From Anaerolineales bacterium (GTDB taxonomy: Bacteria; Chloroflexota; Anaerolineae; Aggregatilineales; UBA2796): a DNA stretch of 64,000 nt. Location of the stretch: positions 1,612,001 through 1,676,000 of the forward strand of contig JABTTZ010000001.1 of NCBI GenBank assembly GCA_015075625.1, read 5' to 3'. Position 1 is the stretch's first letter, and each line of letters begins with the position of its first letter. Both the position numbers and the translations under genes were made by a program. The notes beneath the pieces were generated by a model. The model did no database searches, had not been told where the DNA came from, and saw only the letters and a list, made by a program, of their open reading frames with translations. This document shows, piece by piece, positions 36,194 through 43,385 of this stretch.

Positions 36194-36703
36194 ATGACCA
36201 CTGAAATGCTTTTGATTGCCACACTCCGCCTGATTCATATTGTCTCGGCGGTGATCTGGGTGGGCGTTGCCTTCGCCCTTGCCATGATGATCGTCCCGCC
36301 GGTGAAGGGTGAGGAGGGAATGCGCTATATGAAAGCCTTCATGAATAAATCGCGCATTTCAATCATTTTCCCCATCGCAGCCAGCCTGACCACCCTCGCT
36401 GGAATCATCCTCTACGCGACCGGTTCGCCAAGCCGCTTTACCACGACGGGGAATATGGTTTTGGGGGTTGGCACGTTGGCGGGCTTACTTGCCTTTGGGC
36501 ATGGGGCAAGCGCCATGCGGTCTCTAACGACAAAACTGACCCAAGCGCTAAATGGCGGGGTCTTGGACGAAAACCCCTCAATCTCCGCCACCATCCTCAG
36601 CGAACTGACCGCCCTCGTGGAGCGCTACCGCCGCAACGGGATGGTCAGTCTGCTGTTGAGTCTGATTGCCCTTGTGGGGATGGGAGCAGCCCGTTATATG
36701 TAG
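36194..36703 (+). CDS. Four-helix integral membrane protein, CopD/DUF2269-like
   Basis: 169 residues with about four hydrophobic helices. The N-terminal segment LRLIHIVSAVIWVGVAFALAMM, with His in the first helix and Trp in HIVSAVIW, resembles CopD/DUF2269-type membrane proteins. Assignment is by general pattern and is tentative. The ATG at 36194 has AAAGGGGA upstream. It is divergent from the M23 peptidase gene. Confidence 0.65.
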   Translation: MTTEMLLIATLRLIHIVSAVIWVGVAFALAMMIVPPVKGEEGMRYMKAFMNKSRISIIFPIAASLTTLAGIILYATGSPSRFTTTGNMVLGVGTLAGLLAFGHGASAMRSLTTKLTQALNGGVLDENPSISATILSELTALVERYRRNGMVSLLLSLIALVGMGAARYM

Positions 36704-36744
36704 AGCGAAGGGAATGCGCCCTTCCCCCGCAAGGGTACACTTTT

Positions 36745-37644
36745 CAAGCCCCGAAGGGGTGGCTGCTTTCAGCCCGCTGCTTTAGCGGCGGGCAGTTGTC
36801 TGGAGGGGAGGCGGCGAATGGCGCGGGGTTAAAACGCCCGCGCTAAGAATAATCACCCCGTTGGGGCTTAAGACAGACGCGGGGGAATTGCCTTCAAGCC
36901 CCGAAGGGGTGGCTGCTTTCAGCCCGCTGCTTTAGCGGCGGGCGCATACCATAGACGAGGCGGCGAATGGCGCGGGGTTAAAACGCCCGCGCTAAGAATA
37001 ATCACCCCGTTGGGGCTTAAGACGGACGCGGGGGAATTGCCTTCAAGCCCCGAAGGGGTGGCTGCTTTCAGCCCGCTGCTTTAGCGGCGGGCGGTTGTCT
37101 GGAGGGGAGGCGGCGAATGGCGCGGGGTTAAAACGCCCGCGCTAAGAATAATCACCCCGTTGGGGCTTAAGACGGACGCGGGGGAATTGCCTTCAAGCCC
37201 CGTAGGGGTGGTCAGTCTCAGCCCGCTGCTTTAGCGGCGGGCGCATACCATAGACGAGGTGGCGAATGGCGCGGGGTTAAAACACAGCCCGCTGACAGAC
37301 GCGGGGGTCTTTGGCTGCTTTCAGCCCGCTGCTTTAGCGGCGGGCGCATACCATAGACGAGGCGGCGAATGGCGCGGGGTTAAAACGCCCGCGCTAAGAA
37401 TAATCACCCCGTTGGGGCTTAAGACGGACGCGGGGGAATTGCCTTCAAGCCCCGAAGGGGTGGCTGCTTTCAGCCCGCTGCTTTAGCGGCGGGCAGTTGT
37501 CTGGAGGGGAGGCGGCGAATGGCGCGGGGTTAAAACGCCCGCGCTAGGAATGATCACCCCGTTGGGGCTTAAGACAGACGCGGGGGAATTGCTTTCAAGC
37601 CCCGAAGGGGTGGCTGCTTTCAGCCCGCTGCTTTAGCGGCGGGC
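36745..37644. repeat. Large tandem hairpin array, about 150-bp period
   Basis: Six units, marked by GCGCGGGGTTAAAAC at 36821, 36970, 37120, 37269, 37372 and 37522. Spacing is 149, 150, 149, 103 and 150, so the fourth unit is short by about 46 bases. GCCCGCTGCTTTAGCGGCGGGC hairpins occur seven times. Units alternate between two linkers, GTTGTCTGGAGGGG and GCATACCATAGACGAGG. Copies are almost identical. The whole 36704-37707 gap between two convergent genes holds no gene. Confidence 0.95.
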
Positions 37645-37707
37645 GCTCACGGGTGGCGATGGGCGCAATGCCTGGCGTCCCTATGGGAATCACACTGTCA
37701 ACAGAAC

Positions 37708-38982
37708 CTAGTCGCGCTTGAACTTTGTGTAGTCGGGGGCGCGGTAACGGCTGCGCCCGCCGCCATCAATGTTGATCAGGGCGTCGATCTTGTTCGGCAA
37801 GCCAAAGAGGTGGATGAACCCTTCGGCATCCTTCTGATCGTAAATGTCCATCCGCCCGAACGAGGCGTAATCCTCACGGTACAGGCTGTTGGGGCTGCGC
37901 CGTCCGGTGACGATCACGTTTCCCTTATAGAGATCAAGGCGCACGTCGCCCGTCATGGGCTGCTGCGTCACATCGACAAAGGCATCCAGCGCATCGCGCA
38001 GGGTGCTGTACCACTGCCCGTTGTAAACGAGTTCGGCATATTTGATCGCCATCTGCAGCTTCATGTGGAGCGTCGCTTTGTCGAGGCAAATGCTCTCCAA
38101 CGCCTGATGCGCCTTAAAGAGGATCGTCCCACCGGGCGTTTCGTAGACCCCGCGTGATTTCATCCCGACAAGACGGTTTTCGACCATATCGACCCGTCCA
38201 ATACCGTGTTTCGCGCCGAGATCGTTCAGGGCGAGGAACAGATCAAGCGCCTCCATCGGAGCGCCATCGAGCGCCACCGGATAGCCCTCTTTAAAACTGA
38301 TCTCCACCGCTTCGGTTAAGTCGGGAGCCTCTTGCGGGCTTTTGGAAAGGGTGAACATCGATTCTTCCGGTTTGTTCCAGGGATTCTCCAGCGGTCCCCC
38401 TTCGTGGCTCATATGGAACATGTTCCGATCCCGACTGTAGATCGATTTCAGCGTTGCCGAAACAGGAATCCCCCGTTCTTCGGCATACTCTACGGCGTCC
38501 TCCCGACTCCGAATGAACCAGCGGTCATCGCGCCAGGGGGCGATGATCCCCAACTTCGGGTTAAGCGCCATGACAGTGACTTCAAAGCGCACCTGATCAT
38601 TGCCCTTGCCTGTACAGCCATGCGCAACGGCATCGCCGCCTTCTTCTTCGGCAATCTCCACCAAGTGGCGGGCGATCAGCGGACGGGCAAAGGACGTGCC
38701 AAGCAGATAATCGCGCTCGTAAATTGCCCCTGCTCGCATCGTCGGAAAAACGAACTCGGTCAGGAATTCCTTGCGCAGATCGCGGATGATCAATTTGCTG
38801 GCGCCGCTTTTCTTTGCCTTTTCTTCCAGCCCGTCTAGTTCGTCGCCCTGTCCCAGATCGGCGGTGAAACAGACGACCTCGCAGTTGAACGTCTCCCGCA
38901 GCCAGGGGACGATCACCGAAGTGTCCAGCCCGCCGCTGTAAGAAAGAACAACTTTCTTGTACTGTTGTGGTTGTTTCGACAT
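37708..38982 (-). CDS. argG: Argininosuccinate synthase
   Basis: About 424 residues. ATP-dependent joining of citrulline and aspartate, the penultimate step to arginine. The ATP-binding loop VVLSYSGGLDTSV lies near the N-terminus; GCTGKGNDQVRFE and the C-terminal region match ArgG. The start at 38982 (MSKQ) is chosen from family alignment sense, although no strong Shine-Dalgarno precedes it. It is the last gene of the arg cluster, 7 bases after an unknown gene. Confidence 0.96.
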   Translation of the reverse strand: MSKQPQQYKKVVLSYSGGLDTSVIVPWLRETFNCEVVCFTADLGQGDELDGLEEKAKKSGASKLIIRDLRKEFLTEFVFPTMRAGAIYERDYLLGTSFARPLIARHLVEIAEEEGGDAVAHGCTGKGNDQVRFEVTVMALNPKLGIIAPWRDDRWFIRSREDAVEYAEERGIPVSATLKSIYSRDRNMFHMSHEGGPLENPWNKPEESMFTLSKSPQEAPDLTEAVEISFKEGYPVALDGAPMEALDLFLALNDLGAKHGIGRVDMVENRLVGMKSRGVYETPGGTILFKAHQALESICLDKATLHMKLQMAIKYAELVYNGQWYSTLRDALDAFVDVTQQPMTGDVRLDLYKGNVIVTGRRSPNSLYREDYASFGRMDIYDQKDAEGFIHLFGLPNKIDALINIDGGGRSRYRAPDYTKFKRD

Positions 38983-38989
38983 AGTAGGT

Positions 38990-39487
38990 TTAGGTAATCC
39001 CCTCTGTGGGTGGTTGTATGGGTGGTTCGCTTGACGCATCCATCGATGATTTTACCGGTGTGTCTATCTCTGGCGGCAAATCGACAGAGACTGCCTTTGC
39101 TTGAAGGGCATCCTCCGCCGCCAAGAGTGCGCTGAGCTTTGCCCGCGCCTCCGCCTCTGTTTTGGTGATGATCAGTTGGTTCGGCAGCAGCCGCGCCATT
39201 GCCTGCAACAGGATATCGACAATGATCGATGCGCCAAACACAATGGCGATCCCATTGTTCGGATGTTTCCAACCGGGTAAGGCACGCATGCGCAAAATAC
39301 CCTGTGGAATATGGCGCATTTTGCTCATATCAATCAGTGAATGGCACTTTTTCGATGTTTGGGACAAGGTGTTTAAATGCTTGAACACCATCTCGGCATT
39401 CGTGTACAGGTTGTCCATATGCCAGGGATCGGTGAAAACGATGTAGGCAACACGTCCATCTTCGATAAGTTCAAGATTCGCGGGCAT
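38990..39487 (-). CDS. Unknown protein inside the arginine cluster
   Basis: About 165 residues, start at the ATG at 39487 with AAGGAA upstream. The N-terminal about 130 residues form a small alpha/beta domain (IEDGRVAYIVFTDPWHM, then CHSLIDMSKMRHIPQG) that recalls STAS/SpoIIAA-like folds. The tail is Pro/Ser-rich. No catalytic motif is seen. It lies between argD and argG on the same strand, 7 bases from argG, so it is probably co-transcribed. Confidence 0.65.
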   Translation of the reverse strand: MPANLELIEDGRVAYIVFTDPWHMDNLYTNAEMVFKHLNTLSQTSKKCHSLIDMSKMRHIPQGILRMRALPGWKHPNNGIAIVFGASIIVDILLQAMARLLPNQLIITKTEAEARAKLSALLAAEDALQAKAVSVDLPPEIDTPVKSSMDASSEPPIQPPTEGIT

Positions 39488-39595
39488 GAGGCTGTTCCTT
39501 TTGCTCAGTGTCGATACCAATGTCGTGCCACTACCTCTCTTAGGAAGTGTAGCATGATGCCCAAAAGGTGATGGTATGTCTGCCTCTTATAGCGC

Positions 39596-40804
39596 TTACA
39601 GGGCTGCCAAGATGTCCGAAAGGCGTTCGACAAACGTATCGCAATCGGCTTTTTCAGCGATCAGCGGCGGGATCACTCGCAGGACGTTCTGCCCCGATCC
39701 CACCAAGAGCAGCCCCTTTTCTTGCCCCTTTTTGACAAGATCGGCAACGGCAATATCGAACTCCACGCCCAGCATGAAGCCCCGTCCGCGCACCTCGGTG
39801 ATGTGTGGGCTGGTGATCTCCTCCAAGCGTTCTTTCAGGTAAGTTCCCGTCTCCCGAACATGGGTCAGGAAGGATTCTGCGTTGATCCGGTCAAAAACGT
39901 AGTTTGCTACCGCCGTGATCAATGGACCGCCGGCAAAGGTACTGCCGTGATCGCCGGGCTTGAGCGCCGCTCCCACCCGTTCGGTGACGAGGATTGCGCC
40001 GATGGGCAGCCCGCCCGCCAGCGGCTTTGCCAGCGTCATCATATCGGGCATGACGCCCCCCGCCGTGTGCGCCCAGAGGTCGCCTGTGCGCCCCAAGCCG
40101 CACTGCACCTCATCAAAAATGAGGAGCGCCCCCACTGAATCGCACCGCGCCCGCACCGCCCGCAAAAAGTCCGCCGAAAAGGGGTGAATCCCGCCTTCGC
40201 CTTGCACGGGTTCAAGGAACACGGCGCAGGTGTCCTCGGTGATCGCCGTCTCTAGGGCGCTGATCTCGTTGAAGGGGGCGACAGTGACGCCGGGCAGAAG
40301 GGGCTTGAAGGGGTCTTGATAGGCGGCTTTCGGGGTCAGGGAAAGCGATCCCATCGTCCGCCCGTGAAAGGCATGATCAAAACAGACCAGTCCGGCTTTG
40401 TGATGGTGACCGTTGGCGCGGGCGAACTTACGGGCAAACTTGATCGCCCCCTCGTTTGCCTCTGTCCCAGAGTTTGTGAAAAAGACGCGATCAGCAAAGC
40501 TGTGCGCCGTCAGCTTTTCGGCAAGCTGCACAGCGGGAATCGTGTGGTAGAGGTTGCTGGTGTGGATCAACTTTTGCGCTTGCGCCGCCAACACCTCGGC
40601 AATGCCCGGATCGGCATGACCGAGGGCGTTCACGGCGATCCCCGCCATAAAATCAAGGTATTCGTTGCCGGCAGTATCCCACACACGCATCCCCGCCCCA
40701 TGCGAAAGGACGAACGGCGGACGGGCATAAACTTGGACGATGTGATCGCTCTCCACCCCCATGATGTGGGCGGCGGTCTGGTCGGGCGAAACAAGACTAG
40801 TCAT
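39596..40804 (-). CDS. argD: Acetylornithine aminotransferase
   Basis: About 402 residues, class III PLP-dependent transaminase. It converts N-acetylglutamate semialdehyde to N-acetylornithine. Landmarks are FTNSGTEANEGAIKFAR, IFDEVQCGLGRTG and LAKPLAGGLPIGA, which includes the PLP Lys. Start at 40804 with GGAAG upstream. It lies between argB and the unknown gene; a hairpin module in the 240-base gap after argB may cause partial termination or RNA processing. Confidence 0.93.
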   Translation of the reverse strand: MTSLVSPDQTAAHIMGVESDHIVQVYARPPFVLSHGAGMRVWDTAGNEYLDFMAGIAVNALGHADPGIAEVLAAQAQKLIHTSNLYHTIPAVQLAEKLTAHSFADRVFFTNSGTEANEGAIKFARKFARANGHHHKAGLVCFDHAFHGRTMGSLSLTPKAAYQDPFKPLLPGVTVAPFNEISALETAITEDTCAVFLEPVQGEGGIHPFSADFLRAVRARCDSVGALLIFDEVQCGLGRTGDLWAHTAGGVMPDMMTLAKPLAGGLPIGAILVTERVGAALKPGDHGSTFAGGPLITAVANYVFDRINAESFLTHVRETGTYLKERLEEITSPHITEVRGRGFMLGVEFDIAVADLVKKGQEKGLLLVGSGQNVLRVIPPLIAEKADCDTFVERLSDILAAL

Positions 40805-40869
40805 GCGTTTCTTCCTTTTCTCTGCTGTCCTATACACATCCCCAACGCTTGGGCGGTGGGGCTAGAGTT

Positions 40870-40945
40870 TGGTGGGGTTGCCGCGCCCGGCGCTAAAGCG
40901 GCGGGCTGAAAGCAGCCTCCCCTTCGGGGCTTAAAAGACGCCCCG
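40870..40945. repeat. Hairpin module inside the arg cluster
   Basis: A short unit with GCCCGGCGCTAAAGCGGCGGGC and CCCCTTCGGGG in the argB-argD gap. It belongs to the dispersed hairpin family. Confidence 0.55.
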
Positions 40946-41043
40946 CAATCCTCCGCACCATGAACACTTCTGATAATGTTTCTTATCATTCTCCAACAGA
41001 ATCTACGACGATTCCCCCCCTCGCAGCGGCGCTCAACCAGTGT

Positions 41044-41793
41044 TTACAAGTCATGGCTAATCGTTGTCCCCGTCCCCGCCGCCAAGCCCGCAAGGTCGGT
41101 GATTACAGCAGCGCGGACTCCGGCGCTCAGGGCGTCTAGGGCGGCGTTCACCTTCACCGCCATCCCCCCTGTGATCACCCCCGCGTTGATCTGAGTTTGG
41201 ATCGCCGTGCGGTTTAGGGTGGGAATCACTGCCCCCTCTTTCAACACACCGCGGACGTTCGTCAGAAAAACGACGCGCTCTGCATTCAGCGCCGCGCCCA
41301 CCGCCCCCGCCGCCCGATCTGCGTTGATGTTGAAGAATGTGCCATCTATCCCTAGCATGATTGGGGCGATCACCGGCACAATGCCCGCCGCCAACAACCC
41401 GCGCAGAACCTCCGCACGCACAGTGGTGATCACCCCCACCGCGCCGAGATCGCCATCAGGGTGGCTCAGTTTTTCCCCCCGCAGCAGCCCTTGATCTGCC
41501 CCATTGAAGCCCTGCGCCTGAACGCCCTGTGTTTGCAGCGCGGCGACAAGCATCGGGTTGATCGCCCCGATCAGGCTCATCATGACAATGGTCAGGGTTT
41601 CGGGGTCGGTCACGCGAAGCCCGCCCACATAGCGGGGGACAATTCCTAAGCGCTCTTGAAGCGCCTTGATGCTCTGCCCACCGCCATGAACAATCACCGC
41701 CGGGGCAGGGAGCGCCTTCACCGCCGCCGCCATCCCCGCGATGAAGGCGGGGTCATCCAATTGATTTCCCCCAATTTTCAAGACGAGTGTCAT
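41044..41793 (-). CDS. argB: Acetylglutamate kinase
   Basis: A 249-residue amino acid kinase. It phosphorylates N-acetylglutamate, usually the feedback-controlled step. Motifs are LVLKIGGNQL at the start, IVHGGGQSIKALQERLG for substrate binding, and GGMAVKVNAALDAL near the C-terminus. It is shorter than arginine-inhibited ArgB forms, whose N-terminal helix is absent here, so feedback inhibition may be weak. It overlaps argC by 4 bases (ATGA). Confidence 0.95.
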   Translation of the reverse strand: MTLVLKIGGNQLDDPAFIAGMAAAVKALPAPAVIVHGGGQSIKALQERLGIVPRYVGGLRVTDPETLTIVMMSLIGAINPMLVAALQTQGVQAQGFNGADQGLLRGEKLSHPDGDLGAVGVITTVRAEVLRGLLAAGIVPVIAPIMLGIDGTFFNINADRAAGAVGAALNAERVVFLTNVRGVLKEGAVIPTLNRTAIQTQINAGVITGGMAVKVNAALDALSAGVRAAVITDLAGLAAGTGTTISHDL

Positions 41794-42833
41794 AGCAGTC
41801 CCGTCTCCGTTGGCAGACCGCTCATCAGGTTGAAGTTCTGCACCGCCTGACTTGCCGCCCCTTTCCGCAGGTTATCAATGGCGCTGGTGACGATCAGGGT
41901 ATCCCCTTCCAATGCGGCGACGCCGATCACGGCTTTGTTCGTGTGGGTCGCCGCCTTCATGGGGGCGGGCGTCCCCTCTGGTAGAAGGTCGATCAGCGGT
42001 TCGCCCTCGTATTCGCTGCGGAACGCAGCCATGATGCGCGGCAGCGACCAGCCCCCCTTCAGCCGAACATAGACTGTCGCCAGCAGCCCAACATCAACAG
42101 GCACAACATGGGGGGTAAAGAGGATCGATCCAGCATCCGCTTGCCATTTGTGAAGTTCTTGCTCCATCTCCGGCACATGGCGGTGATTGCGTCCGGGTTT
42201 GTAGGGGCGAACATCGCCATACACTTCCACAAACAGCGAATCGAGCTTGAGCGCCTTCCCCGCCCCCGAAATGCCCGTCTTGGTATCGGCAATGATCGGG
42301 TCGCCCGTCAGCGCCCGCGCCCGCGCTAAGGGGTAAAGCGCCAACAGCACCGCCGTCACATGGCAGCCCGGGTTGGCGACGATCTGCGCCGTCTTAATCG
42401 CTCCCCCGTAGACCTCGCTGAGTCCGTACACGGCGGGGAGCAGATGGGGCGCGGGGTGATCATGCCCGTACCATGTCTTATACAGGTCGGGCGTGTCCAG
42501 CCGCAGATCGGCGCTGAGGTCGATGACGCGAACGCCGCGCGCCGCCGCCTTCGCCGCGATCTCGCCAGAGACGCCGTGCGGCAGACAGAGGAAAATCGTC
42601 CCCACCTGATCCAGCGGCGCTTCGGCAATGGGGAGCAGATTCAGCCCACCCACCGTCTCGCGAGAACTTTCGGAGGTGGCAAAGGCAACCCGCGCCGCTG
42701 GATGTTTGGCAAGCAAGCTGAGCAGGGTTTGTCCGGTGTAGCCTGTCGCCCCGTACACGCCAACGTTGTGGATGGTCATTGTCTGGCGGATGGTTGGTAA
42801 GGCTGGTGAGGCATTGGGTGATTGTGCGGTCAT
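41790..42833 (-). CDS. argC: N-acetyl-gamma-glutamyl-phosphate reductase
   Basis: 347 residues. NADPH-dependent reduction of acetylglutamyl phosphate. It shows the nucleotide loop GVYGATGYTGQTLLSLL, the active-site region NPGCHVTAVLLALYPL (catalytic Cys) and the GISGAGK loop. The ATG at 42833 has GAAGGA upstream, which supports keeping the 18-residue N-terminal extension. It is the first structural gene of the arg cluster and lies just downstream of the leader peptide and attenuator. Confidence 0.96.
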   Translation of the reverse strand: MTAQSPNASPALPTIRQTMTIHNVGVYGATGYTGQTLLSLLAKHPAARVAFATSESSRETVGGLNLLPIAEAPLDQVGTIFLCLPHGVSGEIAAKAAARGVRVIDLSADLRLDTPDLYKTWYGHDHPAPHLLPAVYGLSEVYGGAIKTAQIVANPGCHVTAVLLALYPLARARALTGDPIIADTKTGISGAGKALKLDSLFVEVYGDVRPYKPGRNHRHVPEMEQELHKWQADAGSILFTPHVVPVDVGLLATVYVRLKGGWSLPRIMAAFRSEYEGEPLIDLLPEGTPAPMKAATHTNKAVIGVAALEGDTLIVTSAIDNLRKGAASQAVQNFNLMSGLPTETGLL

Positions 42834-42878
42834 TGGTTTCCTTCGGTTTTGCCCTTTCGTGATCTTCGCCCTCGAAAC

Positions 42879-42912
42879 AAAAAACCCTCCAGACCGTTTG
42901 TGGTCTGGAGGG
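42879..42912 (-). terminator. Attenuator terminator upstream of argC
   Basis: On the minus strand CCCTCCAGACC (42902-42912) pairs perfectly with GGTCTGGAGGG (42885-42895), loop ACAAAC, followed by six T residues (42884-42879). It lies about 46 bases before the argC start codon, between the promoter and the operon. Confidence 0.93.
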
Positions 42913-42927
42913 TTTTGAACTCACCCC

Positions 42928-42981
42928 GGCGCCGTCCGTCTTAGTCCATGCAGCGGCGCCATCCAGACCTTATGCTGGTGG
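42928..42981 (-). promoter_or_regulatory. Attenuator alternative pairing segments
   Basis: Segment 1, CCACCAG (42975-42981), can pair with segment 2, CTGG-A-TGG. Segment 2, GGTCTGGATGG (42959-42969), can also pair with the terminator 5' arm (10 of 11 positions), forming an antiterminator. An extra hairpin, GGCGCCG (42954-42960) with CGGCGCC (42928-42934), spans the leader stop codon. These are the parts of a 1:2 / 2:3 / 3:4 switch. Confidence 0.85.
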
Positions 42982-43018
42982 TACGGCGGCTGCGGCGGCG
43001 CGGGGACAGAACGAGCAT
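42941..43018 (-). CDS. Arginine-rich leader peptide of the arg operon
   Basis: A 25-codon open reading frame, too short for standard gene calls. The peptide has Arg at positions 7, 8, 9, 11, 12, 17, 21 and 22, including the runs PRRRSRR and WRRC; 8 of 25 residues are Arg. Its stop codon lies 29 bases before the terminator 5' arm. A ribosome stalled at Arg codons 7-12 would cover segment 1 and free segment 2 for antitermination. A ribosome that reaches the stop would cover segment 2 and allow termination. The Shine-Dalgarno is weak (GGAA about 12 bases upstream). Confidence 0.85.
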   Translation of the reverse strand: MLVLSPRRRSRRTTSIRSGWRRCMD

Positions 43019-43055
43019 GGTGAGCAATTTCCGAGTGTGACGAATTGATAAGTAC

Positions 43056-43061
43056 AGTATA
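43056..43061 (-). promoter_or_regulatory. Candidate -10 box for the arg operon
   Basis: TATACT on the minus strand, 5 of 6 consensus. No strong -35 at 16-18 bases. Transcription would begin near 43049, about 30 bases before the leader peptide start. Confidence 0.4.
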
Positions 43062-43144
43062 GCGAATGACCCTAGTGTAAATCATTTGGTGAGCTTGCAC
43101 AAGAGCGCAAACGGCGTAGGATTAGGGTGTATTTGTAATTCCTG

Positions 43145-43325
43145 TAGGGGCGCAATGCTTTGCGCCCATCGTCGCCCGTGAGCGCCCGCCGCTAAAGCAG
43201 CGGGCTGAAAGCAGCCACCCCTTCGGGGCTTGGAAAGCCCCACCCTGTCAACAGAGAGAGGGAATGCATTTTCCCCCTCTCCTCGTTTGCGTGGGAGGGG
43301 GGCTAGGGATGAGGGGTTCTGAACC
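43145..43325. repeat. Hairpin modules upstream of the membrane kinase
   Basis: GCCCGCCGCTAAAGCAGCGGGC with CCCCTTCGGGG (43186-43228), then a CCCCCTCTCC/GGGAGGGGGG stem (about 43271-43303). The remaining sequence between the arg promoter and 43385 shows no gene. Confidence 0.6.
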
Positions 43326-43385
43326 AAAAACGTCAACAGAACCTACAAAAGCATCGGTGAACACACCCTTTCATGGAATCGGATC

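Noticed and set aside
42974-42990. GGTGGTACGGCGG resembling the T-box antiterminator motif
   Set aside because: It lies on the plus strand, opposite to the arg operon, with no aminoacyl or biosynthetic gene downstream in that direction. On the operon strand the region encodes the Arg-rich leader peptide.
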